64,000 nt of DNA, taken from assembly GCF_000524195.1 (NCBI RefSeq), contig NW_020170500.1:153789-217788 (forward strand), read 5' to 3'. Both the position numbers and the translations under genes were made by a program. Every line of letters begins with the position of its first letter. Within the stretch, counting starts at the first letter, position 1. The notes beneath the pieces were generated by a model that searched no databases, had not been told where the DNA came from, and worked only from the letters and a program-made list of their open reading frames with translations. Shown here in pieces: positions 25,661 through 39,700 of this stretch. Source of the stretch: Echinococcus granulosus. Its lineage: Eukaryota > Platyhelminthes > Cestoda > Cyclophyllidea > Taeniidae.

Positions 25661-25941
25661 TTAAGGTACTAGTAGTGATGAACGAGGTGTCTTGCTAGCG
25701 GGTAGGAAGGCGCCCACCCGGACTCTAGGAAATTGACTGTAGGGTGATGGAATGCTCTGTTCCTCGGCCTCAGTTGTGATCGTTTTTATTATCTTTAGCA
25801 CAACTGTAGCAGTTGGTTTTGTGTAAGCCCGTGGAACCTCTGTCTGAATCTCAATGCCTGGGTATCGGATGTATGGCACGTGAATGTGCGGCTCCAGAAG
25901 AAGCAAATCTTTCCACGGGAAGATGTTACTCTTGTTGAATT
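25661..25941 (-). CDS. Possible alternative terminal exon of otp, or an orphan exon
   Basis: Good acceptor (AACTTACAG|AC) followed by an open frame of about 93 codons to a TAA. The text looks like real protein: AKFNKSNIFPWKDLLLLEPH, then HVPYIRYPGIEIQTEVPR. The first codon needs one preceding base, and the penultimate otp exon ends with exactly one spare base (phase 1), so it could replace the 27953-27724 last exon. The phase match has a one-in-three chance of being accidental. No domain recognised. Confidence 0.35.
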
Positions 25942-26292
25942 TTGCGTCTGTAAGTTAGGCTGCAGAGACCTTGGTAAACACCACGGCCGAGATTGTTACT
26001 GACAGTTTAACTAGTATTTACCATAAGCTAATAAGCTCAATGACAGACATGTGACATGAAAGGAAAATGCGCTTGTCGGATGTGCATGACACTAGTGTCG
26101 AACACGTTAAAGCCTCCACTCGCTTGCCTGTTTACTTGACACGGTCAGTCCGCATGGTGACGGTAGCATTGCCTGATTGTATAGGCGAAAGTCAACTGCC
26201 AACGCATACGTCTTCGTCTACTGCTACGGGGAATAGGCGGGCTGGATGAGTCAATCACCTACGTCAAGCTGTAGCGCTGGAAGATAGTAGGC

Positions 26293-26757
26293 ATGGCCCT
26301 AACGTGGCGCGTGTGGAAGCTAGGCGGCTACTCCAATCGTTTGTCTCTGTCTGTACTAAGTTTACAAATTCTGGCGTTGTTTACTAGAAGGGTGGGAATG
26401 CTATCTGTATTTACACAATCGAGCTTGTCACGGTGGATCACACATATATTTGGCGAGTCTTTTGGTGATAAAGTAAAAAACCCGACAAGGCCATGTGACC
26501 CTAAAGCACGTGTGGTTTTCGGTCCATCTCGATGTAATGGCTTTCTAGAACCCAACTGCACAGGAAGGTGTGCGTCCGTCTGTCGTTTCTATTTTTCTAT
26601 TTTAGGCTGTCTACTAAAGTCAGTTAAATCTTCTCTCTGGGACTCGAGATTGTCTCAAACTGATGAAAGACCAAAAGATTTTCGATACTCTCAATTTTCA
26701 GTTTTCCTCTTCATCCACGCAAGTTACAACTGCGCGCTGTTTTTGACTGCTTGCTGA
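26293..26757. pseudogene. Possible LTR-retrotransposon pol tail remnant
   Basis: The complement frame 26561-26328 contains GSRKPLHRDGPK, then a stretch ending TDSIPTLLVNNARIC. In order and spacing this faintly resembles the end of Gypsy-type integrases (basic KPL...GP, then a DRLKPA-like end). A 154-codon + frame overlaps it with no recognisable domain. Flanking LTRs are not seen. Tentative. Confidence 0.22.
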
Positions 26758-27723
26758 CTGACAGGTAATTGAAAATGACTTTTGCGATTTTACGTTTCGG
26801 CCTTCAAAAAGCAAAGGGTGAAATCATGGGTTATCCATAAAACAACCGCTCTAAGGCAAACAAATCTAGTTCCAGCCGCAGTTATTTCTTAATAATGTCC
26901 TGTTTCTGCCCTCTTATGTACCTCAATTCACCTTGAAAGATGATGTAGAAGTAGTAATAGAACTTGGCTTTTATTTCCTCGATTGGATTACGCGTTAACT
27001 ATCACGGAAGAGGGATATCTTGTGTGAGTGATGAACTGTAAAGACTCACTAAAGAGGGACTGTCGAAATGGTGTTGACGTTTGGAAACTATCGGTTTTTA
27101 CTCATTGGGTGGAGTTAGAGGGCTATAAGAGGACTTGATAGCCCCTTTCTCATTATGCTTTAAGGAAAAACTTTTCCTCCTAAAAGTGATTAAGAAAAAC
27201 AAAGTGGTTGCCGTAGAGTATCGTCTAGCATTTACTAACATAAATGAATGAACCAAAGGAACCGAACATACATTGCTTTTGGAAAAAGTCGCCCCTCCCC
27301 CATTTTGACTTAAAATAACAAGGAAATTGCCCTAAAAATCAAACTGGAAACGCACACAATGTGCAAATTGTGAACTGGGAATAAAAACAAGTTTTTAAAC
27401 AATAAAATTAGTTATCGTAAATACCGAAATGGAGACAACGACTAGGCATGTGACAGATGCGTAAAATTGAGGAAGGGAGGAAGAAAGGAAGGAGTACATG
27501 TACATTTATACAGTAGTGATTAGGATGAATAAGCGATGGAACTGTAGTCCTCTACTTGTTCCCGAAAGTATTTATGCCCCTAAAACAGAGCAATGCACCA
27601 GTTAGGGAAGGGGAAGTAACCGTGTTAACAAGGCTTTACCACGCTCACCTCAATGAGACCAAACTGCCTACGTAATTATTATCAGTAGTAAAGTTATTAG
27701 ATTATTTACAGGCAGGAGGAGGG

Positions 27724-30700
27724 CTACGCTCGGAGTCCGTTTTGCTGACTCAGTCGCGATTTCTTGGACAGAGGAGACATATTGTAATGAACTAGTGCGC
27801 ATGAGGTGTCATTTGGTTGACCAACATCGAGTACGAAGCTTTTGTGGCCATCCTCTGTAGAGGGATTCTCATTTTCTGAGTACGGGTTGGGGATAGCTGA
27901 ACGTGCGGAGAAATACGAGTTGGACACCGTTAGACCTTCTATAGATTTCTCATCTAAAATAAAACAGTCAGTTAATAAAGTACTTGTACTCGACTAATCC
28001 AAAATATATTAAACAAAACGCTAGCCGATATGGTCGAAAAATGTGGACATTCAATGAAACCGAGATTTCAAGTTCTATCTTGCAACAATTCCAGCAGTTG
28101 TAAGCCAGTCGTTCACCCCATTGCGACTACTAATAGTCGACACGAATCTCTTGTATCAGCCTAGTCTAGTCCCGACTCGAGGTGGAGGGCAGCGTTGGGT
28201 ACGCATGCCTGAATTTACCAGCCTGTGGTGACGAACGAAGTATCTTGTTAACCATAACCCTAACCTAAGGTCGGCCGTAATACATCTGATAGTGAGGATC
28301 TCGGTTGCGGCGGCTCTGAACATCCCCGGCACATGGCACAGCAGCCATTCCTGTGGACAAACATTAGGTCCGGTAGTAAAACACCTGCCTGACACTTAAC
28401 GCACATACTGTCAACTTAAAATTACATGGAAAACGTATTTTTTTGTCACATTTTGCCATCTCACTTACCAAGAGGCGAACAATAGCCAGTTCCTCTATTT
28501 CCATTAGCATTAGGAATAGCTGAAGTGTCACCGCCACCGTTAACAGAATCAGCACCACTGACGAAGGGGAAAGGTGTCACCTCACCAATCCTCTCTCCAT
28601 CCTCTCCCTCCACCCACTGAGGACGTCCTCGTTCACAGAACTCAAAATCTCCTAGCCTCCGCTGAGCTAAAAGACCTTGGTAGCAATCTTGCATCGTCGC
28701 CTCAATGTTGCTTAGTGCCTCGTACTCCTGATAATGCATTGATTGGAGTGGTGGAGGTGGCGGATGGGGAGGTGGTGGTGGAGGTATAGGAGGTTCCTCC
28801 ACAGACGGATTACGCCTAGAAGCCAGGAGGCCACTGTATTGGTTCATAAGAGCATCGGTAACAAGGGAATCGGGGATGGATGACTGAAAAGTACCAGAGA
28901 TGGGAACTGAAGTGGGTCGAGAGCTTTGATAGGTGGGGGGCCATGAGGGATGCAGGGGGGCGTGTGGGTGTTGAGGTGGTGGTGGTGGGGAGGCCTCTCG
29001 TGATTGGCTTGAGGCTGGATTGCCACCCCCGGAGTGAACGCTATTGGTCAGCATTGCTTGCTTAAACATGGCTGAGTGCGTCAGGTCTTCCATGCAGTAG
29101 CCGCCTAAAATCGTTCCATAATTGATGACATTACTAATTGCCCTCACTAAAATTTATTCACGTGGAAAAGCGGATAAAAAGTACTAAAGATCTTGGTAAA
29201 ATCGGTATCCTTTTGGAGCTTACCCGAATAGACACTACTACCACCGCCTCCACCTGCCATGGAGGCGGTTGAGTAGGGTGAAATGCGATTTGAAGGTGGA
29301 GGCGGGTTGTAGACACCAAGATGTTCGGGTGACAATTGAACGGCCGCTCTACTACACGCTGCGTGGAGTAACGACAGACTTGGAGGTGTTGTGGAATGTT
29401 GACTGGCCTTCACGAAAATGTTTTGGGCGGATTCCAATCCCCTTGCTAGACTGTTCATTGTTAAAGAGGGCGTCTTGAAGGCTGAACTGACATTGGAATT
29501 GGTATTACCACTGACACCAGCACCACTGCTGCTACTATTACTACCTGTCTTTTTACGTTTCTTCCACTTGGCTCGTCGGTTTTGGAACCACACCTAAATG
29601 GCAGGAATATCGACTTATTAGTCACTTGTCACTGATTTCACAGCACTTTTCTGTACTCCTAACCATTCCTTTCCGACAACATTCCCTTCTTTCAAAGATC
29701 CCGTAAACTTACACTTATTATCCCTGGAAGGCTTACAATGGAAAAAAGAAGTTTATCCAGAATGTCTGAAGCCAAGATGAACCATTACAAAAGGGCTTTA
29801 TAAAATACACTTTCACTTTGGTTACTCGGGGAAATATTAGTCAAGGAAGGAGGGAGGGTAAGGTTGCAGATGAGGCAGCACGGCCTTCTCCCTCATCCTC
29901 AAGGTGTTCTCAAGGGTGGGTTTTCTGTGGCAGCATGAGGTTTTACTTTGTCCTGTAGGAAGAACGCTTCCTTCCAATTGACTCCTTTACAGTTGTAATC
30001 ATTAAACATTCAGCAAGAAGTTCGAAGGGTGCAATTTTTTCACTACAGTCCACCACAGACACACTCACACGTACACACACAAAGAAGTCCTCTACTATAG
30101 TGAGTGGATCGCCTAGGTGAACAATCGGCACAAAATCCACTATTCAGCACATGCCACTTAGTCAGTCATTCAGTCAGCAAGCAATGTAGGTGATGGAGGT
30201 GAAGACCGTGAGGCTTGGAGACTGTTCCTCTAAATGTTTTTCCCCCAGGATCCAGCAATTTGTTTTAAACTAGCCCTGAGCGGTGCCTTCAGCTGCCACA
30301 CCTCCTCCAATTGCAGCAAGAAGCTAGCTTCTGGAAGGTTGCAATCGGTTCGTCAAGCAGACGCGCCTAAATGACATGTCACGGTGTAGGAATGGGTTTT
30401 AAAGTGGAATAAAGAATAGCGTATTGGTGAACTGCCTTATTTTTCGTCCCACTTGACAATCTAAATACGATCTTGAAAGGTAGACGTGATTGGTGTACCC
30501 CAAGTAGATTTTGATACCCTCTGACAGTAATAGTCAATCACCGCACAATCTATCTGGCGTTTGCAGAAGGCTATGAACAGGAGGAAGACTGTCAGTAAAG
30601 TCGTTTTATTGGTCACGACCAGCTAAGTTGGTCCATTCAAAATTTCGGAAATACGAATTCTTCCCAATAAACAGGTGCATTGTAAGAGCACTGAGGACTC

Positions 30701-33700
30701 CTTTAGAGCATTATCTACCAGCCGTTGGAGATATTGCTAGCGAAAATCGCAAATTTTAATTAATTTTAGCTCATGAAATAAAATGAGTCTTCACCTTAAC
30801 TAGACGACCTAACAGGCACGTTCGACATTGATACAATGGGGAAGGAAATAATGGCTGTCAGTCTCTGACCTCCTCCTCCCCTTGCTTCCGCACCTTGGAT
30901 GGATGGAGGGAAAAAATCTATCCGATAATGGGAATTAAGACGAAAAATTCGAAAATTTAATATTTTTTGGAGGAAATCACTTAACGGCATTTTAGTATTA
31001 AAAGGAGGAGTGTCAAAACATATTTCAGACTGATCGGGCCGGCCACGTCAACTTATAAGCCAACCTTGTAGCATCGGCAATTAATATCTTTATCTAATAC
31101 GGTTTTTTTCCATTTTCAACACTATTTTAAAAAAGAATTTTGTTAAGTTACTACTTCAGTAGCAAATTAGCACTTTCTCTACTAGCGTCACATATATGTG
31201 ACATCTATCCCTAATCAGTTTCTGATATCTAACCACCAAAATTCCTCCTCAAGTGGTTTGACTGAATTGCAAGCAGTAAAGCTCCATAAGAAAAATAAAC
31301 TCCATTTTTCTTTGCCACCTTGATGATGAAATTACTAGAGGCTAGCACACAAACTGACCCTTTACCATGCATAATATTTTCTACTCATAGAAATTTAAAT
31401 AACTACATAAATAGGATTCATTCAGTCAATGCAAAAAAATGAAAAAGTTAAGCAAATCATTTCTGATACTTTCCGATCAGACTTTCGAGCGGTCCAGTGC
31501 TTTCCTACAGAAATTCGCCATGCTGAAGCCCCTCAAAATTGCGCGGGACAACGAAACAGCGTCCCATTTTGTGCCCACCGCCTCTTCCCTCCTGCCTTGG
31601 CCCCCCCTTGTCGTGTCCGGTGAGTAATCGCCTTGTTGAGGTGTCAAGCTTCTGGCGTGCACAAGCTGTTCTCGTGTAAGTGGCTGCGTGGCCACTCGTA
31701 TGTGGTCTGTGTAACTATCCCTCTCCTGAGTGTGTATGTGCGTCTGTGCTTGTGAGGGTGCGGCATCTTTGAATTTTCTGCGACTCACGGGTGCGGTATC
31801 ATGACATCTCACGCGTCAGGCAAACGAGCATAGCTCGAGGCAGAGGAGGTGGTTGAGGCAAATTCGATGCCACTCCGTGGTTTGGGGAGTAAAGGCAGGA
31901 CGGAAAGGGACAGTCATATCTGTTGTAGACAGAGGTGTGACTCGACTAAACATCCAACTCTCTCCGCCTTTAGCAGAAATCCTCGAAATTTTCTGTGTTC
32001 CTTCTTTCCTTTTCCTCTTTCTGTAAACAAAGATACTGACTTCATTCGTATTTTTAACTTTGAGGGCTCCCCAGCCTCCGTGGGTTGGTTGTCATGGCAG
32101 TCAATGTCTCCTCTACGTTAATTAAAGGACCTTTCAAATTGAAGTAGCAATGATTCGAATTGTGGACTCGAATCCGTTAGCTGGTTACCGCATCTAAGCA
32201 CTACAGCCGAAAGTTGTCTCCTGTAAATGGCAGGGTTTGCAGAGAATGACTACAGAGGAGTTGTCGAATCGGAGTTGACTGTCGGTAAACCCCGACTTGA
32301 GTTATGCACAAGGACCAATGATACAGCAAAATCGGGTTGTGGAGATCCGAAGTTGACCTTGAAGAAGTGCTCAGTGTGTGGTCCTGAACACAGCTGCTTA
32401 TATGGTTGACAGGAGCTGACAACCCTTTCTTAAGTGGTGCATTCAGACAGGTATCAGAAAGAGGAGTGGTTGACGCATAAAATAGCATATCATCCAGCTA
32501 CTTGTCCTATTGTTTTGAGTTATCGATACCCTGATATATTACACTTTTCAAAAGACGTTTTTTTAGAGTCCCGACAAATTCTACCGCGCATACTACTTCC
32601 GCTTAAATAAGTAGTTTCTGCCATGCCTCTTTTTCCGTTTCGTTATGGTTGATGCGCTAAGGATGACGCTCAAGAGAAGAGGGGATTTTTAAAGTAAAGA
32701 TATTTAGATAGGCGGGGTCTTCACCATCATCTGGGCTTCATGGCACTTCCACTCCTTCTACATTTTAATGGTAAACAATCTTCTTTTTCAGCCATAATTG
32801 AGATTCCTGTTAAGAGAGGGACCAATCCAAGAAAACTCAACCAGTTTATTTAAATACCCATCTGTTCCCCATTAAACGTTTTCCTAAACCGCATTAACGT
32901 CTTTTAATGACCCACTGATCCATAAGGGCGGTGCTCAAAGTGATAAAACCGTGGCTCCCTCTCTCTCCAGTAAATGCACAACCTTCTTCCATTTTCGCCA
33001 GCGGAACGAAGGGAGGCGTCTTCTGTCATTTCTAATAACAGCAGTATATCGGCAAATCTTAGTTGGCGCATTGCATTGGGGGACAGTGCCTTTACACAGT
33101 CAAAATTAATTAAGATTGCCCAGCTGCTAAGTAGAGGCTTACAGAAACTGATTTGGTGGACGAAATAAAAAATAATAACGAAGTACCATTGTTGCCAGAT
33201 TAAGGGCTGGCACTTGAGAGCAGATTGGCTCAGGTGCAATGAAGTCCTCCCTTGATTGTATTTTTGGGGGTTCCAAAGTAGCTATATTGTTTGGTACTAT
33301 GTGATTGCCTGTTGTGTTAAGTGGGTGTACAATAGGTTGATTTTGCACTTGTTAAACAATCATTTGCACCGTGATTTTGATGAAACGAAGTCGCGGCTCG
33401 GCAGTAGTTTCCTATCAGGTTAATTTTTACGTACGACTCGCAATCGTTGGGAAAGAACTGAAATCGGATATATCTAGTGGTGTTGCTGCAAAACAATGTC
33501 GTTCTCCTTTGCCCCCCCCCCTCCCCCCGCGTCAGCAATTAAGCAAGACGTCGCTGAGTATATTCACTCCCTCTTCGGTCGCGAATGCAGGTGGGGGACG
33601 ATAGGGATGAGGAGGGAGGTGGAAGGATAAAGAGATCGAGGTGAACTTTTCCACACGCATGCATGCACACACGCACATCATTTGAGCATAAATCAAGGAG

Positions 33701-36700
33701 TGCGTGCGTGTGTGCATGCGATCTAGCGAGAAGTTGTGTTTGGCCAGCAAAATACCGCCTAATCACACTGGCCTAAGGCGTACGCACACGTACGTGCGCA
33801 TGGGGGTGAACAGAACTCACCCGCACAGAACACACATCTCTCGCATCCCCCCGGCCCCCCTTTGAGGACAAAATTGCCCAGCCTATGAGCAGGCATCAGC
33901 TGCTTCATCCTTCTCCCCCCCGCTCCCACCGCCACCTACGCCACGGCCCCTCTTACCCACCGCCCCTCCGACTAGTCGCTTTCGCGTACACACGCTCGCG
34001 ATAGGGGGCGTGGGGAGGGAGGAGGAGTGAGAGCAGGAGCGGAAAGGAGAGCACGAGATTGCCCTTGCGTGATATACACCCATCTTTGCGAATTCATTGT
34101 CTGTAGGCTTGCATTTTCATCAAAAAATGCAAAAAACTGCAATCCAAAATAATGACGAGTAGTGTACCCCGACTTAAGTTGTGGTTATTAGGGGTGCGGA
34201 GAGAGAGAGAACTAATTTGGTCCTGTTGCATTTACAATTCCAATTTGGCACAAACAAATGGGATTCCATGGAGTAGTTTGTGGATGGCTCCACAAAATGA
34301 ACTTTGAACTCAAATCTTTTCTATTTTAAATAAAATTCTCTAACTTACTTAGTTTACTTACTTCACTTACTCCACATTCTGTTTTATATCGCTTTTTATC
34401 GCATAAGTAAATTCCTTGGATAACATTTGAACGGCGTCACAGGTTGTAATAGTGTAGAAATGCAACTCACCTGAACTCTCGACTCCGTGAGCCCGATCCG
34501 TAACGCCAACTCCTCCCGCATGAAGATGTCTGGATAGTGCGTTTTTGCAAACACCCTTTCCAACTCGTTCAGTTGACCCGGAGTGAATCGAGTTCGATGG
34601 CGTTTCTGTTTCGCTGAAGCCGCGGCAGCTGCTGCAGCTGCTGCAGCTGCTGCTATGGCAACACTGTTGACAGCGGCTACACAAGATGTGGCAGCACTGG
34701 TATTCTGTGATTCATAGCCTACAAGAGCATGGTAGCTATCAAAGCCACCATTACTGCTGCCGGAAGCGTTATTCGCTGGCGTCTTGGTGAAGTGTGTACG
34801 AGAGTACGTTTCCACATCTTCATCGTCTGTTCCAACATTATCATCCTCGTAGTCATTATAGCCACCACTGCTGCTCGTAGTAGCTTCCAATTTGGGAACA
34901 GTTGATTGATTTGTGCCCAAACCAATCGTCCGTTTCAGAATGTCGGTGTATATCCTACCTAGTGTTGATTCCGACGGCTGTTGGGACTGTTTCATTTCTT
35001 CCAATGATTTGTCTGCATCGGTGTTTAGAGTCTGAATTCAAAAACGAACTTCAATTAAACATCTGTGACTGAGAAGAAAATGTCGACTTGATACGGAATG
35101 TATGTTACGGTCTCCATCATGAGGTCAAGACATTTCTATTAACACCGCATCAGCTCTTCTGTACCATTACAACACAGTCCTTTCTGGATGTCATAACGTC
35201 CCCAGGGTAAGCTCGGAGAGGGAACTGTTAGATATTAGCTCCATGGAGCTACCCTAACCTGTGGGTTTGGTTTGTGGATGCGACTGATATGAAGCATCGT
35301 CCCACCTTGAGACTCATCACTGACTTTGGGGTCAAACGTCTTACTCCCTTGACGTAAAATCGTTCTTGGTCTGTGGTTGCTTTTGAAAGCATCGACCAAG
35401 TTGTTATGGTCGTTGGCGAAAAACCCTTAAGAGGAGAGGGTAACTGCATAACAGGAAGATGTTTACTATCTCGGGCTCTTCCGTCTTCGCAGACTCCAGG
35501 CATTAGGGTCTGTCAACAGTCCGTTAGCCAATCTGCACATCCGAAGTGAATTTCCACGTAGACATCCTCTAACACCTCTAAGATAGATTAAGAAACGGCT
35601 TTATGCGGACCGTCTTCTGTTTTTTTTGTGAATTAATGGGTTCTAGTGTCCTCCTGATCTATTTACTTAATGTAAGAATATGGGAGTCACAAATGTGTGG
35701 GTTTTGGGGAAACATATTAATCTAAGTGACACAAAGTACCTCCACCGAAATTATTAAATCAACGAGGTAGTGAAAGAGAGAGAGAAGAGGTGGAAATAAC
35801 CCAATGGAGCTTGCACAGTGGTTAATGCTGTTGTTTAATAACCAGGACAGTGTGAAATGCAATTGTCACACTCCACTCCTCTCTCTTTTTCTCCCCTTTC
35901 TCGCCTAAAATTTGCAGCACTTTAGTTTTCTCTTAAATCATCAGTTAGCCCAATCCGCGATTCGCATATCATCGCGGGTGGTAAACCGCATGCGAGCGAA
36001 CACGGACACATACACACACAGAGGTTGGAAGATAAAATGAATTTGAGTTGTTAATGGATATGGACTCGCTCTCTCTCTTTCTTCCCTTCCCTTTTTCTAG
36101 GGTTACTATGTCAAGTGTAGGAGGATACACTAGGCATTACTGCCAGCCCCATCCCCTGCAGTCGGAAGCAATTAGGGTCATTTTTAAACTGCGTCCCTGC
36201 CTTGCTCCTCCCCTCCCCTTCCCTCTCCTCACCTTGCTGCTGGTTGGAGATACATTACTGGGCGTCACCAGAGGAGAGGTAGAGAAGCAGCTTCAACTAG
36301 CCCCAAACAAGGGCAATTTATCCTCATTCTCTCTCTCTCTCTCTCTCTCTACTCGACTCTAGAGGTGTGATTAATTGTGATAAATCGTATCACCACCTGT
36401 CCATCATTGGAATTTCTGTGTCCCTCATTAATACGCATTAAAAAGTGTAAGTAATTAATTAATTACTTAAGACGGTCTTTGTTCATCTTGCATTTCGGTG
36501 GATAAGGAATCCCCCTCAACTGGATGAAATGAGAAGTTTACTTTTGGCTTTCGGATCTAGGAAGTAGCCTAGAGGAGGAAGACGTGAGGGAAAGAGAGGG
36601 GAGGTGATTGAGAAGGTACTGATGGTTAAGTACTGGAGCTCCATAATTTCATCCAGTACAATCTACTACAGTAAACGGTTTTAGGAATGAAAGAGGACAA

Positions 36701-39700
36701 AGTTATACTCCACATTTTTATTCACAATACAGTACTTCTCCTCCCTATTCCCATTTTAGGCAAGGCAAGATACATTGGCGATCTACTTGCGATAAATTTG
36801 CCCCCCTCCTCTTTCTTGCCTCATTAGGTGGGCAATTTTGAGTAGGTATTCGAGTGGGGAGTCAGCTAGTTACTGCACCCACCACCGCCACCGCCACCGC
36901 CACCAATGGTACAGAGTTCAGTGCAGAGCATCTTCGCCTGGCGTCTAAGGTGGACAGAAGTCTCTTGTGCTAATGGAGATTAGTTAGGAGAGGAGGGAAA
37001 ATTTCTCTCCACCGGCGCCAAGTGGTTCTGGTGATGCCATCTTTTTTGTCTCCTCGCCCATATTGCCCCACCCCTACACTTCTAGTTGGGAGGAGGAAGG
37101 TAAGTCAATTAGGTGGCGCCAACATATGCTTCCAATTCCCTTGCCGCTAACTGATAGACATGGTCTTAGGGTGGAGAGGGGGAGGAGGGGCAGCAAAGGG
37201 AACCAGCAATGATCCTACCACCTTGATAACCACGTGCGTGGGTGCGTGCGGATGTTTCTACTACTGCTGCTGCTGGGTCTCACTTCAAGCATGTAGACAT
37301 GGAAGCACTAATTAACACAAAAGAAATGAAAAGGTAATCAGGCAGTCTTGAGAGCTCTGGCTCCCACTTTGCAGGGTAGACACTGTATTTTTTTCCAATT
37401 CCTACAGCTCAAATGTCTCGTCTTTTTAACAATCCGTGGGAGTTCTTTTAACCAGCACAGAAGTGAAGCCCAGGCTTAGTAATCGGTAATTCAGTTGCAT
37501 ATATGGGGCACTCAAAATAGTACAAATGTGTGGTCACTACCAGCCGCACCAAACTGCGTCCCTTAAACGGATTGGTTGGTTATGAACAAAGATGAAGTGG
37601 ATATAAAAAGTTCAAGGTCAAAGAGTAGGAGTAGGCTTAGTTGTGCAAGTTTTTGCTGCCATACTGGAGACAGTTGTGATTATTGAGCGTCCCCCGAGGT
37701 AGCCCCCTAGCAAAAGCACTAGGAAGTAACTATGGAGACAACTTTAGTTAAAATTGTCTTGCGGATGGCTAAGTTTGATATCCAGCATTGCAGTATACTC
37801 GTAGGTAAGCGGAATCTTCTGCCTTCGTGGACTCGCCCACCATCTAAGCGATGTGACCCCGCGTCCATGCTTGTAGACCACACCAGACCTTTTGGACACG
37901 AATAGTAAATCACCCTCCTATTTCAGGTGACCAAAAAGTTTGTGTGGTTGGGGTTATAACCGGTAGAGACGTGTACAAGGCGCAGGTAGGCATTAATCCA
38001 TCAGTGAGGTAATCTTATCAGTGCTTTCTACTTTCCTCTTACTTTAACATCTTGTATCCTAAATTGTCGGTTGGGATAACTTAGTGAGTGTAATTTGAGG
38101 TGATTGTGGTGCGGCACGTCTGTGAAGCCTCGAAAGCTAGCTTTCCTTGGCATAGACAATGGCAGAATCTACCGTCCAGAAATAAGTAGTTTAAAAATTA
38201 CTTTCTTTTAGTCGATAAAATTACTTTAAGATAGGTGATTGGGTTTGGGAAAGATCCCGCATGGTAGCTACTAAGGTAGAATCATGTGCCACCAATGTAA
38301 TGGGAGATTGACGTGTCAAGGTCAACTGAGGGTCACACTTAGCTGAGAAGAGAAAGTCGTGATTGAAATTAAGGAGATGAATAGATGAGTTCAACCACTG
38401 GTAACACATAGTGTTCTTCACCTCCTTCAAACACGTTATAAAAGCTTCTCGTGTATTTTCATTCGTCTAGCTGACTGATTGACTAACTTGGGCTTGATCC
38501 ACTCAAAATTCACATTTCTAATACACGTGATTCTTCCTCCTCCAAAAAAAACTCTCCAAAAAGACGAGAGAGACCATAAAGTTGCTTCAACCTGAATTCC
38601 TTTCTCACTGTCTGTTTAGTCCTCTGATTCATATTTTGCCCAAGTGATGACGGACACCTTGTCTTGACACTAACATTCGCCAATCACATGACCAAGGATG
38701 AAGTCAAGTAGACAGATGAGCTATAAAAGTATAATAAAAATGGAAGTAGCAGGGCCTAGATTTTTTTCATGTGGAGGCAAAGCCTCTTATAAAAGGGGAA
38801 GTGGCTGCAAGCTTGTGTCCCATTGAGAGAGGATTACACCTTGTAACCAAGACGCTTTGATGTTTTGCTCAACAAATCCCACGAATTCAGTTTTTTAGCG
38901 CAGGAGTGTATCTGTGGAGAGGTTTTGATCTACAAAGAATACTAGTATATTTCTTACTCTCTTCAAAACTTGTCTTTATTTCCACCTTATGTTCATAGAT
39001 CTGCTGCACGACTGGAGCTATTTAAGGTGGGATGGTTACCTGCCGGTGAGCTCAACCTAAGTGCCCCATCTGGTGCCTATTCATTGAAAGTAGAATGAGA
39101 CCTTTCATCAGATGTCAAATTTAAAAGATATGCAGCAAGAAAATCACAACATTATTAGGAAAATATTTATGTGACCACATGAAATGTACTTTAACCCTAC
39201 CTACTTGAGTTTTCAATCCTCAGGTCAAATATTTTCATGACATATCAACAAAAATGTAGACCTTTGTAGGCCTTTTAAGGTGGTGTATGAAAAAAAAATG
39301 TACCGATGTGAATAATTTACAACTATCTTGACATAAACCCATATTCTTAAGTAGAGGAAAAGATGTTCAAGTCAAATCGGGACCTTGAAATTGCCATGTT
39401 TAGGTAGGCATGACGCTGTGACTGCAGTAGATGCCGTAGTAAAGTGTGTGTGCCCTAATAATGTACTAATATCCGTAGCACTTGTCGTGGGTCAGTACAC
39501 ATCGTTAACCAGGGTAGTGGCTGAAAGCAATAGCATGGAAGAATGGATGGATGGATTCGATAAGAATTGGTGGACGTACACTTCAACCTTTAGATCTCCA
39601 CTCTTGCCTTTGATAGCCTTTAAGTGTAGCAGTTTCACAACAGGACAGTTTTGTCTCTCAGACGCAGTAGGCAATTAGTTCGAAAACATTTAACTTATTT

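Larger units (their letters stand above)
23710..27723. other. MMP-otp intergenic region
   Basis: Contains the MMP promoter candidate, a possible alternative last exon of the upstream homeobox gene (25661-25941) and a possible retroelement remnant (26293-26757). AT-rich sequence elsewhere, with no other supported gene. Confidence 0.5.
29594..34470 (-). other. otp intron 3, splitting the homeodomain
   Basis: Intron of 4.9 kb between Gln46 and Val47 codons. Contains a perfect palindrome GTCACATATATGTGAC at 31187, a tRNA-like SINE relic near 32150-32225, and C-rich and CA/GT-rich patches around 33500-34060. No gene seen. Confidence 0.55.

Noticed and set aside
26293..26757. 154-codon + strand ORF, the longest without an assigned gene
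   Set aside because: No domain and no splice context; hydrophobic and Cys/Ser-rich as random frames often are. The complement frame looked slightly more like a retroelement tail, so only that was listed, at low confidence.
28574..29065. Plus-strand ORFs over 28574-29065
   Set aside because: Shadows of the proline-rich otp exon 5 on the complement.
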